Below are positions 18,620 to 26,923 of a stretch of 64,000 nt of DNA, piece after piece. Source of the DNA: Listeria weihenstephanensis (GTDB taxonomy: Bacteria > Bacillota > Bacilli > Lactobacillales > Listeriaceae); the NCBI RefSeq assembly GCF_003534205.1, contig NZ_CP011102.1:2492036-2556035 (forward strand). Direction: 5' to 3'. A program made the position numbers and the translations under genes. Each line of letters opens with the position of its first letter. Positions within the stretch are counted from its first letter, which is position 1. A model generated the notes under the pieces. That model did not search any database. It had not been told where the DNA came from and saw nothing but the letters and a program-made list of their open reading frames with translations.

Positions 18620-19054
18620 CTACTCGTGTATATAACGTTGTACTTGTTTTAGGATAACGTGGCGCGTGATAATTCCTTCAAAAACGCCCGCTTCATCAAT
18701 GACGCAGACAAACGGATTATCCACAAGTAATTTTACTATTTTTTCAATATCATGCGAATTTGTCAATACAGGAATTTTCGTCTGCATCACATCTTCTACT
18801 TTCAATTCCTCCAAGCGCTCATATTCAATCCGTTCCATCCCGAGAATCGAATCTGTTATCATCGCGGAACTGATTAATCCGTGTAACTTAAATTCAAAGT
18901 CCAGAACGGGTATTACAGAATATCCACATTTTGTTAAAACTAGTAGTGCGTGCTCTAAATTATTTCCCATTTGTACGTGTGCTACTTTTTCGGCGGATAT
19001 AATATAATTTTCTAATTTGTCATTCAAAAAGTTTCCTAGTCTACTAGAGATCAT
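18620..19054 (-). CDS. cbpB: CBS-domain c-di-AMP-binding protein CbpB (DarB/YkuL-like)
   Basis: 144 residues from ATG 19054 (GAGGGAG 6 bases upstream). Two CBS domains make up nearly the whole protein (about 12-75 and 80-140). Known relatives, DarB in Bacillus and CbpB in Listeria, bind c-di-AMP and in the free form stimulate the (p)ppGpp synthetase Rel. The order CBS protein - ccpC - dapH - dapL supports the assignment. A 10-bp inverted repeat lies directly upstream. Confidence 0.85.
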   Translation of the reverse strand: MISSRLGNFLNDKLENYIISAEKVAHVQMGNNLEHALLVLTKCGYSVIPVLDFEFKLHGLISSAMITDSILGMERIEYERLEELKVEDVMQTKIPVLTNSHDIEKIVKLLVDNPFVCVIDEAGVFEGIITRHVILKQVQRYIHE

Positions 19055-19107
19055 ACAATCTCCCTCATCTCTATTCTTTATTGGCTGTTTGAAAACCGGC
19101 TTCAAAC

Positions 19108-19157
19108 TTTTAGGATAGCGATTACTATTCTAAATCCTTTGTATGTTTATCCTAAAA
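19108..19157 (-). promoter_or_regulatory. 10-bp inverted repeat upstream of cbpB
   Basis: TTTTAGGATA (19108-19117) is perfectly complementary to TATCCTAAAA (19148-19157), 30 bases apart. It lies 54 bases before the cbpB start. It could be an operator pair or a leader hairpin. Confidence 0.4.
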
Positions 19158-19391
19158 ATGAATAGTTCAAACCTGCTCATGTCTATTTTACCATAAAGGG
19201 TTGCGTTTCCAAAGGGAAGGATGCTGGGGATTGGGAAATTGTTGAGAGGATTAGGAGGGATTTTGGAATGATTTAGAGATTCAATATGTAACCCACCAGT
19301 GGTTCGTTATGCACGCCGAGTTTGGAAGTCTCTGAAAAGAGATCGAGTTAGAGCAAGTATAGTGTCCTTTTTGAGGTATTTATGAGGGATC

Positions 19392-19850
19392 GTGGGCTAG
19401 CCTCAACAGCCAGCCTCTCGGAATTTCCGTGGCCTCCGCAAAAGTCAATGGAGGACTTACTTGCTGACGAATTTGTGTGAAGCCATGTGAAGTGGTTCTT
19501 GCTTACTTAGGTTTTGTATGGCGGTTGTTCATGCTCGGCCATCTTGAGCGCGGGAACGCTTGGTTCTTTTTACTTATCCTTGTTTCGTGGGCTAGCCTCA
19601 ACAGCTAGCTCCTCGAAAACTTCACGCCCTCCATAAAAAGCAAGAACGGATTGGCTTGCTGACGAATTTGTGTGAAGCCATGTGAAATGGTTCTTGCTTA
19701 CTTAGGCTTTGTGTGGCGGTTGTTCATGCTCGGCCATCTTGAGCGCGGGAACGCTTGGTTCTTTTTACTTATCCTTGTTTCGCGATCTAGCCTCAACAGC
19801 CACCTCCTCGAAAACTTCACGCCCTCCATAAAAATCAAGAACGGATTTTT
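19392..19850. repeat. Tandem array of 195-bp units (two full, one truncated)
   Basis: Units begin at 19392, 19587 and 19782, each with a period of 195 bp; the third stops near 19850. The right two thirds of units 1 and 2 are nearly identical, and the left third is more diverged. Each full unit includes a stretch that can fold (TTGAGCG...CGCTTGG, then GTTCTTTTT). Short hydrophobic reading frames cross the units but lack ribosome sites. The array fills most of the 955-base gap between cbpB and the YkuJ-like gene; 19160-19390 shows nothing recognisable. Confidence 0.85.
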
Positions 19851-19904
19851 ACTGCGGCCGCTCCAGTTTTTTTCGGAGCTAACGGGCTGTTTCGGCTTTT
19901 CTTC

Positions 19905-19956
19905 TAACAAAAAGATTACCAAAAGCAACAGAGTTTGTCGTCTTTGGTAATCTTTC
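19905..19956 (-). terminator. Terminator after the YkuJ-like gene
   Basis: On the minus strand AAAGATTACCAAAG (19942-19955) pairs with CTTTTGGTAATCTTT (19911-19925), followed by TTGTT. Confidence 0.75.
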
Positions 19957-20010
19957 CGTTACTTATTCGATTTTTCGCATTGGAGGCTGATCTTGTTTCG
20001 TATTAGTCGC

Positions 20011-20235
20011 TTACTGCAAGATTTCGAAGATTTCAAGTGTTGTCATATCAATATCATCGAATTGATATTTATTTTTATCTCCATAGATTTCAATTTCATA
20101 TGAATTTGAAGCGTGGAAATATTTCACTTCACATAACGGTTCTCCATCTTTTTCGAACCTTCTTGATTGTGTATCCGCCGTTTCATCCTCTTGCATTGCT
20201 TGTAAACGTTGAATAATTCCCAATAACTGAGACAT
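20011..20235 (-). CDS. YkuJ-like small protein (DUF1797)
   Basis: 74 residues, close in length and pattern to Bacillus YkuJ (79 residues). Shared segments include MSQLLGIIQRLQ, CEVKYFHAS and FDDIDMTTLEIFEILQ. It is a single small alpha-beta domain of unknown function. GAGGAG lies 8 bases before the ATG. YkuJ and YkyB also occur near these genes in Bacillus, so this is conserved synteny rather than an acquired gene. Confidence 0.82.
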   Translation of the reverse strand: MSQLLGIIQRLQAMQEDETADTQSRRFEKDGEPLCEVKYFHASNSYEIEIYGDKNKYQFDDIDMTTLEIFEILQ

Positions 20236-20494
20236 TGTACATTCTCCTCTCTATTCAACTTTCGATTATCGTTTGTTTAAAACCGTACTAACAGATTTTA
20301 TCGCATCTTACACCTATTTAGCAAGCGTTCTGTTAAATTTATAATAAACAAATAATTTATGACTCGTTATTACTGCTTTCCTCCAATCCTCTCCTTTGAA
20401 ACCTATTTTCCCCTTCTAAATGCAAAAAAAACTGCAAAACCCAAGCCAAATGCTCAAATTCTGCAGCCTATATAAAAAATCGTGTCCAAACCCC

Positions 20495-20613
20495 AGCGCG
20501 ACGACAAATGTTCATATCCTAGGCAAAAGCGAGTACCGAAGCGGAGCGTATTAAAATACGTGAGCATCGGAACAGAGCTTTTAACGACGGAGATGAGCGT
20601 TTGTCGTCGCGCT
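20495..20613. repeat. Structured interspersed element, copy B
   Basis: 119 bp. Arms 20495-20515 and 20593-20613 are complementary at 19 of 21 positions, 14 of them consecutive (AGCGCGACGACAAA). The core reads CCTAGGCAAAAGCGAG, TACCGAAGCGGAGC, a hairpin GTATTAAAATAC, then GAGCATCGGAACAGAGCTTTT and AACGACGGAGAT. AAAAGC and GCTTTT inside the core are also complementary. The right end stops 3 bases from the stop codon of the neighbouring small gene. Confidence 0.9.
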
Positions 20614-20616
20614 AGA

Positions 20617-20835
20617 CTAGCCTTGTTTTTTGTTGATGGTAGTATCCAACATCATTTTCACAGAACGCATAATTGTTTTGTGACGATGGAATCCTTTGAC
20701 ACATACTGTTTGCTCATTTAGGGTCGTGTAAACTTCACCCCAGGAACCAACTGGATTAAAACCATATACATGCAATTTCAACATCCCGTCTTTTGTCGGG
20801 AAATAAAATGATTCTACTTTGCCTGTCTTATTCAA
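20617..20835 (-). CDS. Small protein of unknown function behind a Fur box
   Basis: 72 residues from a TTG at 20835; GGAAGGGG lies 11 bases upstream. I do not recognise a domain. It is basic at the C-terminus (KGFHRHKTIMRSVKMMLD) with an aromatic N-terminal half (SFYFPTKDGMLKLHVYGFNPVG). No signal peptide or membrane segment. A five-codon out-of-frame ATG frame (20842-20828) overlaps the start. The promoter carries a 17/19 Fur box, so expression should rise under iron limitation. Structured element B follows it directly. Confidence 0.65.
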   Translation of the reverse strand: MNKTGKVESFYFPTKDGMLKLHVYGFNPVGSWGEVYTTLNEQTVCVKGFHRHKTIMRSVKMMLDTTINKKQG

Positions 20836-20879
20836 TTTCCATCAAGCCCCTTCCAAATCGCTCCTATCACCTTCTAATT

Positions 20880-20898
20880 GAAAATGATTATCATTATT
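20880..20898 (-). promoter_or_regulatory. Fur box
   Basis: On the minus strand AATAATGATAATCATTTTC matches 17 of 19 positions of the classic Fur box GATAATGATAATCATTATC. It lies immediately downstream of the -10 box of the 72-residue gene, the usual repressing position. Confidence 0.75.
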
Positions 20899-20901
20899 GA
20901 T

Positions 20902-20930
20902 AGTATACTCGAATTTTTTCTAAATTACAA
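20902..20930 (-). promoter_or_regulatory. Sigma-A promoter of the Fur-box gene
   Basis: -35 TTGTAA (20925-20930) and -10 TATACT (20902-20907) are separated by 17 bp on the minus strand, just ahead of the Fur box. Confidence 0.6.
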
Positions 20931-21099
20931 GCCTCTCCAAGAAAAAGTTATCCGACAATTCAAGAAATGTTGCATTATTAGCTAAAATCGCCGAAATCGC
21001 CGACACATTTACGATATATTTTGTTTTTTTCAGTAATTCCCCTTTTTTCCCTTCACGTTTTCCGTTATAATTAGTTATAACTGGAAAGGAGGGATACTA

Positions 21100-21513
21100 A
21101 TGTCTAATGCGAGCAAAAAAATTGCTGAAGCGATCTTTATAGTCAATCGCCATAGCAAGGCCGCAACTGATCCGCGTTATCTTTATCAATTAAAGAAGGC
21201 CGCGATCGAGAAATTAATTAAAGAAGGCTACGCAAAAAAGCTAGGTCTACAATTTTCAAACAATCCAAAAAAGTCTTATCAACATTCTAATCTTCTTATT
21301 GATTGCCACGGTTTTCTGTTTCATCTTCCACCGCAAAAACAAGATATGAAAGATTTGCCACACCTCGGAACAATGCAACCGATCAAAACCACGAACCAAG
21401 TTAGAATGTCTTTATCACATGCTAAAACGACACTCGAAAACTATACTGGTGTGAAGCCAGATCCTCTTAAAAAATCTGCGTTTTATGATAATGCCTCCCC
21501 TTATTTCCGCTAA
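21100..21513 (+). CDS. YkyB family protein
   Basis: 137 residues; AAAGGAGGG lies just before the ATG. The sequence (IAEAIFIVNRHSKAATDPRYLYQLKKAAIEKLI, then GLQFSNNPKKSYQHSNLLI) is typical of the YkyB family of small basic Firmicutes proteins with no established function. In Bacillus ykyB lies close to patA, as here. No signal peptide or membrane segment. Diverges from the Fur-box gene. Confidence 0.8.
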   Translation: MSNASKKIAEAIFIVNRHSKAATDPRYLYQLKKAAIEKLIKEGYAKKLGLQFSNNPKKSYQHSNLLIDCHGFLFHLPPQKQDMKDLPHLGTMQPIKTTNQVRMSLSHAKTTLENYTGVKPDPLKKSAFYDNASPYFR

Positions 21514-21614
21514 GAATGCTATGATAGAGCTATGTATTAAAGTGACAGCATGTTGAAAAATCAATTTTTGTGATTTCTTAACATCTGGTCCTAAGTTGGA
21601 AAGGAAGTTTATCT

Positions 21615-22766
21615 ATGCAAAAAAAAATAAGACAGTCCGTTCGGGAAATCGAGATCAGCGGGATTCGCAAATTTAATAATCATGTTGCTGGAATTCCAGA
21701 CATCATTCGCCTAACGCTTGGTGAACCTGATTTTCCAACGCCTGAGCATGTGAAGCAGGCTGGAATTGACGCTATTAATAATGATTTTACAAACTATACA
21801 CCGAATGCTGGTACGCCTAGTCTTTTAGAAGCTGCCTCTGATTATTTCTACGATAAATATAATCTCTCTTATAGTACGAAAGAAATTATTGTGACGGTTG
21901 GCGCGACAGAAGCTATTAGCGTTGCCTTGCAAACTATTTTAGAGGCTGATGATGAGGTTTTACTACCGGATCCAATTTATCCTGGATATGAGCCCTTGAT
22001 TCATTTAATGGATGCCAAAGCAGTCAAAATCGATACGACAGAGACTGCTTTTAAACTGACTGCTGAAGATTTACGCGCAGCAATTACACCTAAGACCAAG
22101 GCACTCATTTTGCCGTATCCATCGAATCCTACTGGTGTGACGTTGACCATTGATGAATTACGAGAAATCGCGGATGTTGTTCGGGAAACTGGAATTTTCG
22201 TTGTTGCGGATGAAATATATAGCGAGCTTACATTCTTTGGCACGCATGTGTCGATTGCACCAATGATTCGCGAGCAGACGATCGTGATAAACGGTTTATC
22301 TAAATCCCACGCCATGATTGGTTGGCGCATTGGCTTTTTAATGGCTCCAGAAGCGATCACAAGCCAAATGTTGAAGGTTCACCAATATTCGGTCACATGT
22401 GCCTCATCGATCTCTCAGAAGGCCGCTGAAGAAGCCTTGCATAACGGCAAAGACGACGCCGTCCAAATGCGAACAGAATACAACACGCGTGCAGGTTTCG
22501 TTCAGGAGCGGCTCATTAAAATGGGCTTCTCCATCGTCGAACCAGATGGCGCTTTTTACTTCTTTGCAAAACTACCAGATCATATCTCGCAAAATTCCTT
22601 TGATTGGGCGACAGAACTCGCTGAGGAAGCCAAAGTCGCAGTTGTTCCTGGCTCTGCTTTTTCAGAAAAAGGAGACCGCTACTTCCGACTTTCCTTCGCT
22701 GCCTCATTTAGCCAGTTAGCCGAAGCGATGCAACGAATGGCAACCTTCATGGAAAAATACGCATAA
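21615..22766 (+). CDS. patA: Aminotransferase PatA (N-acetyl-LL-diaminopimelate aminotransferase)
   Basis: 383 residues, fold type I, class I/II aminotransferase. The PLP lysine is in INGLSKSHAMIGWRIG, preceded by VADEIYSEL and YPSNPTGVT. AAAGGAAG lies 7 bases before the ATG. In Bacillus PatA carries out the transamination between DapH and DapL, giving N-acetyl-LL-DAP. The presence of both partner genes nearby supports that role, although aromatic or general aminotransferase activity is also possible for the family. Confidence 0.88.
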   Translation: MQKKIRQSVREIEISGIRKFNNHVAGIPDIIRLTLGEPDFPTPEHVKQAGIDAINNDFTNYTPNAGTPSLLEAASDYFYDKYNLSYSTKEIIVTVGATEAISVALQTILEADDEVLLPDPIYPGYEPLIHLMDAKAVKIDTTETAFKLTAEDLRAAITPKTKALILPYPSNPTGVTLTIDELREIADVVRETGIFVVADEIYSELTFFGTHVSIAPMIREQTIVINGLSKSHAMIGWRIGFLMAPEAITSQMLKVHQYSVTCASSISQKAAEEALHNGKDDAVQMRTEYNTRAGFVQERLIKMGFSIVEPDGAFYFFAKLPDHISQNSFDWATELAEEAKVAVVPGSAFSEKGDRYFRLSFAASFSQLAEAMQRMATFMEKYA

Positions 22767-23165
22767 AAGGGTATATGACATAACCCAGATAAATCGGCGA
22801 GAAGCGCTCGCATTGTTGGGGCTGTTCGAAACAAAGTGAGTTACAGCCCCAATATGCCTATGAACAACGCGAATAGGCGGTCATTCAAGGTTTGTAGAAC
22901 AAGGATTGTGCTACTTCTTTAAGGTTCTGCTACACTGCGCTTCGCATAACTTCTTACATGGTCGAGGAAACTACCCTCTCCCTGTTTTCAGTCATCACAT
23001 ACACAAGTATGCTCCGCTTCCGGATTCCACCAAACTCCCTGAATACAAACGCTTTCGCTCGATTTGTGTAAAGCAAAATTTTTCGTCCTACCCGAAGTAA
23101 AGGGAAAGGCGTTTTTACTCTATCTCGCGTTTTATCCCAGACTCGCTTTCTAACACGTCGATGAA
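22767..23165. other. Non-coding gap with hairpins after patA
   Basis: About 400 bases with no supported gene. Two stems follow patA: TTGGGGCTGT pairing with ACAGCCCCAA (about 22817-22853) and GCCTAT pairing with ATAGGC (about 22857-22878). Neither has a T-run. The rest (about 22900-23165) carries only short frames without ribosome sites. Confidence 0.5.
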
Positions 23166-24029
23166 TCACTTTTCGTAAAATTTAATAAGTGCTTGTGTCC
23201 CGTTATCGCCAAATCCTGCTTCTTCTAGTTGCTGATACATGCTCTCTGCTAAGACAAGTCCTGGTAATTCCAAATTCATTTTTTTAGCCTCATCGAGCGC
23301 AATTCGCATGTCTTTCACGAAATGTTTGATAAAAAATCCTGGTGAAAAATCCCCCTTAAGTACCCGCGGCGTAAGATTTGACAACGACCAACTTCCTGCA
23401 GAGCCACCTGATATAGAGGCTAAAACTTTTTCAGGGTCTAATCCAGCTTTTTTCGCGTAAACGATCGCTTCGGTAATCCCAACCATGTTCGACGCAATCG
23501 CGATTTGATTCACCATCTTTGTATGCTGACCAGAACCCGCGGCACCTTGCAAAATAACACTTTGTCCCATCGCTTTCAAAATTGGCTCAACCTCAGAAAA
23601 GTCCTTCTCCTCACCGCCCACCATAATCGTAAGCTTTCCATTTTTCGCACCAATATCACCACCAGAAACCGGGGCATCAAGGACTGCAATCCCCGCTTTT
23701 TTGCCCTCTTCTGAAATCTGCTTAGCAAGGTTCGGCGACGACGTGGTCATGTCGATCACAATATTTCCTGAACGAAGCGTTTTCAAAAATCCATCCTCCG
23801 CTAAATAAAGTTGTTCCACATCAGTCGGATAGCCAACCATCGTTATTAATACATCCACATTTGGAGCTAATTCCTGCGGGGTTTCATGCCAAATCGCGCC
23901 AGCCTCAATCACAGCATCCGCCTTCGATTTCGTCCGCGTATAAATATGTACCTCATAATCCTCCTTCATCAAATTCAGCACCATACTGGCGCCCATAACC
24001 CCAACACCGACAAATCCTATTTTTTTCAT
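23166..24029 (-). CDS. NAD-binding beta-hydroxyacid dehydrogenase (3-hydroxyisobutyrate dehydrogenase-like)
   Basis: 287 residues, full length for the family. The N-terminal Rossmann domain starts IGFVGVGVMGASM, followed by substrate signature DAPVSGGDIGAKNGKLTIMVGG and catalytic lysine region GSGQHTKMVNQIA; the C-terminal half is the all-helical dimerisation domain. AGGAGG precedes the ATG. Members oxidise 3-hydroxyisobutyrate, tartronate semialdehyde and related acids; the substrate here is open. It forms a single-gene unit. Confidence 0.88.
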   Translation of the reverse strand: MKKIGFVGVGVMGASMVLNLMKEDYEVHIYTRTKSKADAVIEAGAIWHETPQELAPNVDVLITMVGYPTDVEQLYLAEDGFLKTLRSGNIVIDMTTSSPNLAKQISEEGKKAGIAVLDAPVSGGDIGAKNGKLTIMVGGEEKDFSEVEPILKAMGQSVILQGAAGSGQHTKMVNQIAIASNMVGITEAIVYAKKAGLDPEKVLASISGGSAGSWSLSNLTPRVLKGDFSPGFFIKHFVKDMRIALDEAKKMNLELPGLVLAESMYQQLEEAGFGDNGTQALIKFYEK

Positions 24030-24203
24030 CGCTAAATTCCTCCTTTAAACTATCATTTCACCTATAGAACAAAGTTTACATCTGCCCGAAGGAAAATGCA
24101 ACTTAGAATAGCTGGGACAAACGTCATCATGATAGGCTTATGTAATTCCTAAAAACTAGGTGCTTACATACTCTAAATAGGTCCTCCAATCTCCATATCT
24201 GAC

Positions 24204-24234
24204 GCAAAAAACCCGAGGAATCATCCCCGGGCTC
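24204..24234 (-). terminator. Terminator after ptsI
   Basis: On the minus strand CCCGGGG pairs with CCTCGGG around ATGATT and is followed by six T. Confidence 0.85.
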
Positions 24235-24247
24235 ATCAACAGTCCAA

Positions 24248-25966
24248 TTATTCGGCTGTATATTTATTAACTAGTGCTACAACTTCTTCTTCTGTTGCTT
24301 GTTGTAACGCTTCATCCGCTAATTTCTCCATTTCTGTGCGATCTAATCGTTTGATTAAAGAACGTGATTTCAAGATGCTTGACGCGCTCATAGAGAACTC
24401 ATCTAAGCCCATGCCAAGTAATAATGGTACAGCCGTTTGATCTCCAGCCATTTCGCCACACATACCAGCCCATTTGCCTTCTTTATGCGCTGCGTCGATA
24501 ACCATCTTCACAAGGCGTAAAATTGAAGGGTTGTACGGTTGATACAAGTAGGAAACCTGTTCGTTCATGCGGTCTGCTGCCATTGTATATTGGATTAAAT
24601 CGTTCGTTCCGATACTAAAGAAATCAACTTCCTTCGCGAACTGATCCGCTAGAATCGCTGCTGCTGGAATTTCAATCATAATACCAAGTTCGATTGTGTC
24701 AGAAACTGCCACACCTTCTGCTACAAGTTCTTTCTTAGCGTCTTCTAAAAGTGCTTTAGCTTGACGGAATTCATTAACTGTTGCAATCATCGGGAACATG
24801 ATTTTTAGATTGCCGTGAACACTTGCGCGCAGTAACGCACGTAATTGCGTACGGAATAAATCTTTATTCGCAAAACATAAACGAATCGCACGGAAACCAA
24901 GGAATGGATTCATTTCATGTGGTAAATCAAGGTACGGTAACGTTTTATCGCCACCAATATCGAGTGTACGAACAACGACAGCTTTTCCGTCCATACCAGA
25001 AAGTACGGCTTTATAAGCTTCATATTGCTCTTCTTCGGTTGGGAAGTTTTCGCGGCCCATGTACAAGAATTCTGTACGATAAAGTCCAACTGCTTCCCCA
25101 CCATTCGCGATAACACCTGTCAAATCTTCTGGCGTACCAATGTTCGCGCCAAGTTCCACATGATGACCGTCTTTAGAAACCGTCGCTTCATTTTTCAATT
25201 TATCCCATTCTGCTTGTTGTGCTGCAAAATCAGATTTAATTTTTTCGTAATGAGCGATTTGTTCTGCTGTTGGCTCGATGATAACATTACCTTCTAAGCC
25301 ATCAACAATAATAATTTGGTTCTCTTTCGTGTCATGCGTGATTTCACCAGTTCCTACAACAGCAGGAATTTCAAGTGAACGCGCCATGATTGCCGAATGA
25401 GAAGTACGTCCGCCGATATCTGTTACAAAACCTTTAACAAATTTACGGTTCAATTGCGCTGTATCAGAAGGTGTCAAGTCTTTAGCAACTACAACAACTT
25501 CCTCATCAATAAGCGCTGGATTTGGAATCGTTACATTTAAAAGGTGAGACAAAATACGTTTACGAACATCACGAATATCAGCAGCACGCTCGCGCATGTA
25601 CTCATTATCCATTGATTCAAACATACCGATAAACATATCTGTCGTTTCTTGCAACGCCGATTCAGCGTTTACTTTATTATTGGTAATATTTTCAGAGATT
25701 GGTGTAATTAGTTCAGGATCATTTAAAACCAAAAGATGCGCATCAAAAATTTGAGCCTTATCTTCGCCTAAGCTTTCTTTCGCGATGTCGCGAATCTTCT
25801 CAAGCTCCGATCCAGAAACTGCAACTGCATCCTGAAAACGTTTAACTTCAGCCTCTGTATCAGCAACTTCCGTTTTGTCAAAAGACAAGTCTGGTTCCAC
25901 TAATAAATAAGCTTTCGCGATAGCGATACCATCGGATGCTGCGATACCTTTTAATTCCTTAACCAT
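24248..25966 (-). CDS. ptsI: Phosphoenolpyruvate-protein phosphotransferase, PTS enzyme I
   Basis: 572 residues, the normal length. The N-terminal HPr-binding and phosphohistidine domains contain [13 protein letters not shown] with the active His near residue 190. The C-terminal PEP-binding barrel contains [41 protein letters not shown] and a late Cys (GMCGEMAG). It transfers phosphate from PEP to HPr. Its ATG overlaps the last base of the ptsH stop (TAATG), so translation is coupled. Confidence 0.97.
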   Translation of the reverse strand: MVKELKGIAASDGIAIAKAYLLVEPDLSFDKTEVADTEAEVKRFQDAVAVSGSELEKIRDIAKESLGEDKAQIFDAHLLVLNDPELITPISENITNNKVNAESALQETTDMFIGMFESMDNEYMRERAADIRDVRKRILSHLLNVTIPNPALIDEEVVVVAKDLTPSDTAQLNRKFVKGFVTDIGGRTSHSAIMARSLEIPAVVGTGEITHDTKENQIIIVDGLEGNVIIEPTAEQIAHYEKIKSDFAAQQAEWDKLKNEATVSKDGHHVELGANIGTPEDLTGVIANGGEAVGLYRTEFLYMGRENFPTEEEQYEAYKAVLSGMDGKAVVVRTLDIGGDKTLPYLDLPHEMNPFLGFRAIRLCFANKDLFRTQLRALLRASVHGNLKIMFPMIATVNEFRQAKALLEDAKKELVAEGVAVSDTIELGIMIEIPAAAILADQFAKEVDFFSIGTNDLIQYTMAADRMNEQVSYLYQPYNPSILRLVKMVIDAAHKEGKWAGMCGEMAGDQTAVPLLLGMGLDEFSMSASSILKSRSLIKRLDRTEMEKLADEALQQATEEEVVALVNKYTAE

Positions 25967-26232
25967 TACTCAGCCAAGCCTTCTTTTTTAAGCACTTCTG
26001 TTAAGCCAACGATTGCGTCTTTTTCGTCGCTACCTTCAGCGTAAATTGTGATGTCAGCGCCTTTACCAATACCTAAAGACATAACGCCCATGATTGATTT
26101 CAGGTTAACTTTTTTGCCAGTGTACTCAATTTGTACATCTGAGCTGTATTTGCTTGCCGCTTGAACTAAAAGAGTTGCTGGGCGTGCGTGGATTCCTGTT
26201 TCATCGATTACTACAAAGCTTGCTTGTTCCAT
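25966..26232 (-). CDS. ptsH: Phosphocarrier protein HPr
   Basis: 88 residues. Active H15 in GIHARPA and regulatory S46 in [11 protein letters not shown] are both present. HPr passes phosphate from EI to EIIA proteins; phosphorylated at S46 by HPrK it becomes the CcpA co-repressor. AAGGAG lies 8 bases before the ATG. First gene of ptsHI. Confidence 0.97.
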   Translation of the reverse strand: MEQASFVVIDETGIHARPATLLVQAASKYSSDVQIEYTGKKVNLKSIMGVMSLGIGKGADITIYAEGSDEKDAIVGLTEVLKKEGLAE

Positions 26233-26558
26233 AATTTACATTCTCCTTCATATAAGAAATTTTATTGTGACTCTTCTCACTAAAAATAAATTCAGCAAAA
26301 AAAGACTATCCCTCAATTAAAAAGATTACCATGTTTTCGCACCTTGCACAACTATTTGATGCAAATTTATCACGAATTTAGGCAATTTATTTCGAAAGCG
26401 CTCTATTTACAGGGAAATACGCCCATTTTAAGACATTTTAAGTGGCGCTTACAAGGGCTTTTATTTGCATTATATCTATAATTCAGGCAAAATGAAAACA
26501 AAGTTCTATATTTAGTGAATTGCTTTATTGACGTTTCTATGAATTGGGAGTGATAAAC
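26233..26558. other. Divergent promoter region of ptsHI and the YkvS-like gene
   Basis: No gene is seen. A weak cre-like site CGAAAGCGCTCTAT (26393-26406; 11 of 14 consensus positions) lies about 160 bases upstream of ptsH. The AT-rich flanks must hold both promoters, but no single convincing -35/-10 pair was picked out. Confidence 0.4.
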
Positions 26559-26753
26559 ATGGCAAAAGCACAAGTAGGAGACATAATTGAATTCAAAGAT
26601 GGCCTCACTGGGGTCGTTGAAAAGATTAACGAAAACTCTGTCATCGTAGATTTAACCTTGATGGAAAATTTCAAAAATCTAGCCATTGAAGAAAAAACAG
26701 TGGTCAACCATAAAAATTATAAAGTTATCCATGCAGTAGATGATGAAAAATAA
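26559..26753 (+). CDS. YkvS-like small protein (DUF2187)
   Basis: 64 residues from ATG 26559 (GGGAGTG 6 bases upstream; the longer frame from 26544 lacks a site). A compact beta-rich, KOW/SH3-like domain (VGDIIEFKDGLTGVVEKINENSVIVDL) as in Bacillus YkvS. Function unknown; such folds often bind nucleic acid. Single gene with its own terminator. Confidence 0.8.
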   Translation: MAKAQVGDIIEFKDGLTGVVEKINENSVIVDLTLMENFKNLAIEEKTVVNHKNYKVIHAVDDEK

Positions 26754-26822
26754 ACACGAACAAAAGAAAATTGCTACGCATCATAGACTCCACAGAACAG
26801 AAAGTCCTATAACTATCCATTC

Positions 26823-26878
26823 GCACAAAGGTCTATAATCCCATTTCACATGGCTCATTGTAAACCTCTGTGCTTTTT
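26823..26878 (+). terminator. Terminator after the YkvS-like gene
   Basis: GCACAAAGGT (26823-26832) pairs with ACCTCTGTGC (26864-26873) with one mismatch and a 31-base loop, followed by TTTTTT. Confidence 0.6.
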
Positions 26879-26923
26879 TGTGATAAAAAATAACCTAATC
26901 ATACTAATTTGGAGTGAGCAACT

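Noticed and set aside
19672-19950. 92-residue frame over the 195-bp repeats, and a 76-residue frame on the other strand
   Set aside because: Both run through repeat units and the ykuJ-side terminator, have no ribosome site and no resemblance to a protein family. The frame is broken in the first unit by a stop.
22906-23169. Small frames on both strands after patA
   Set aside because: No ribosome site, no family resemblance, and they overlap each other on opposite strands; treated as non-coding.
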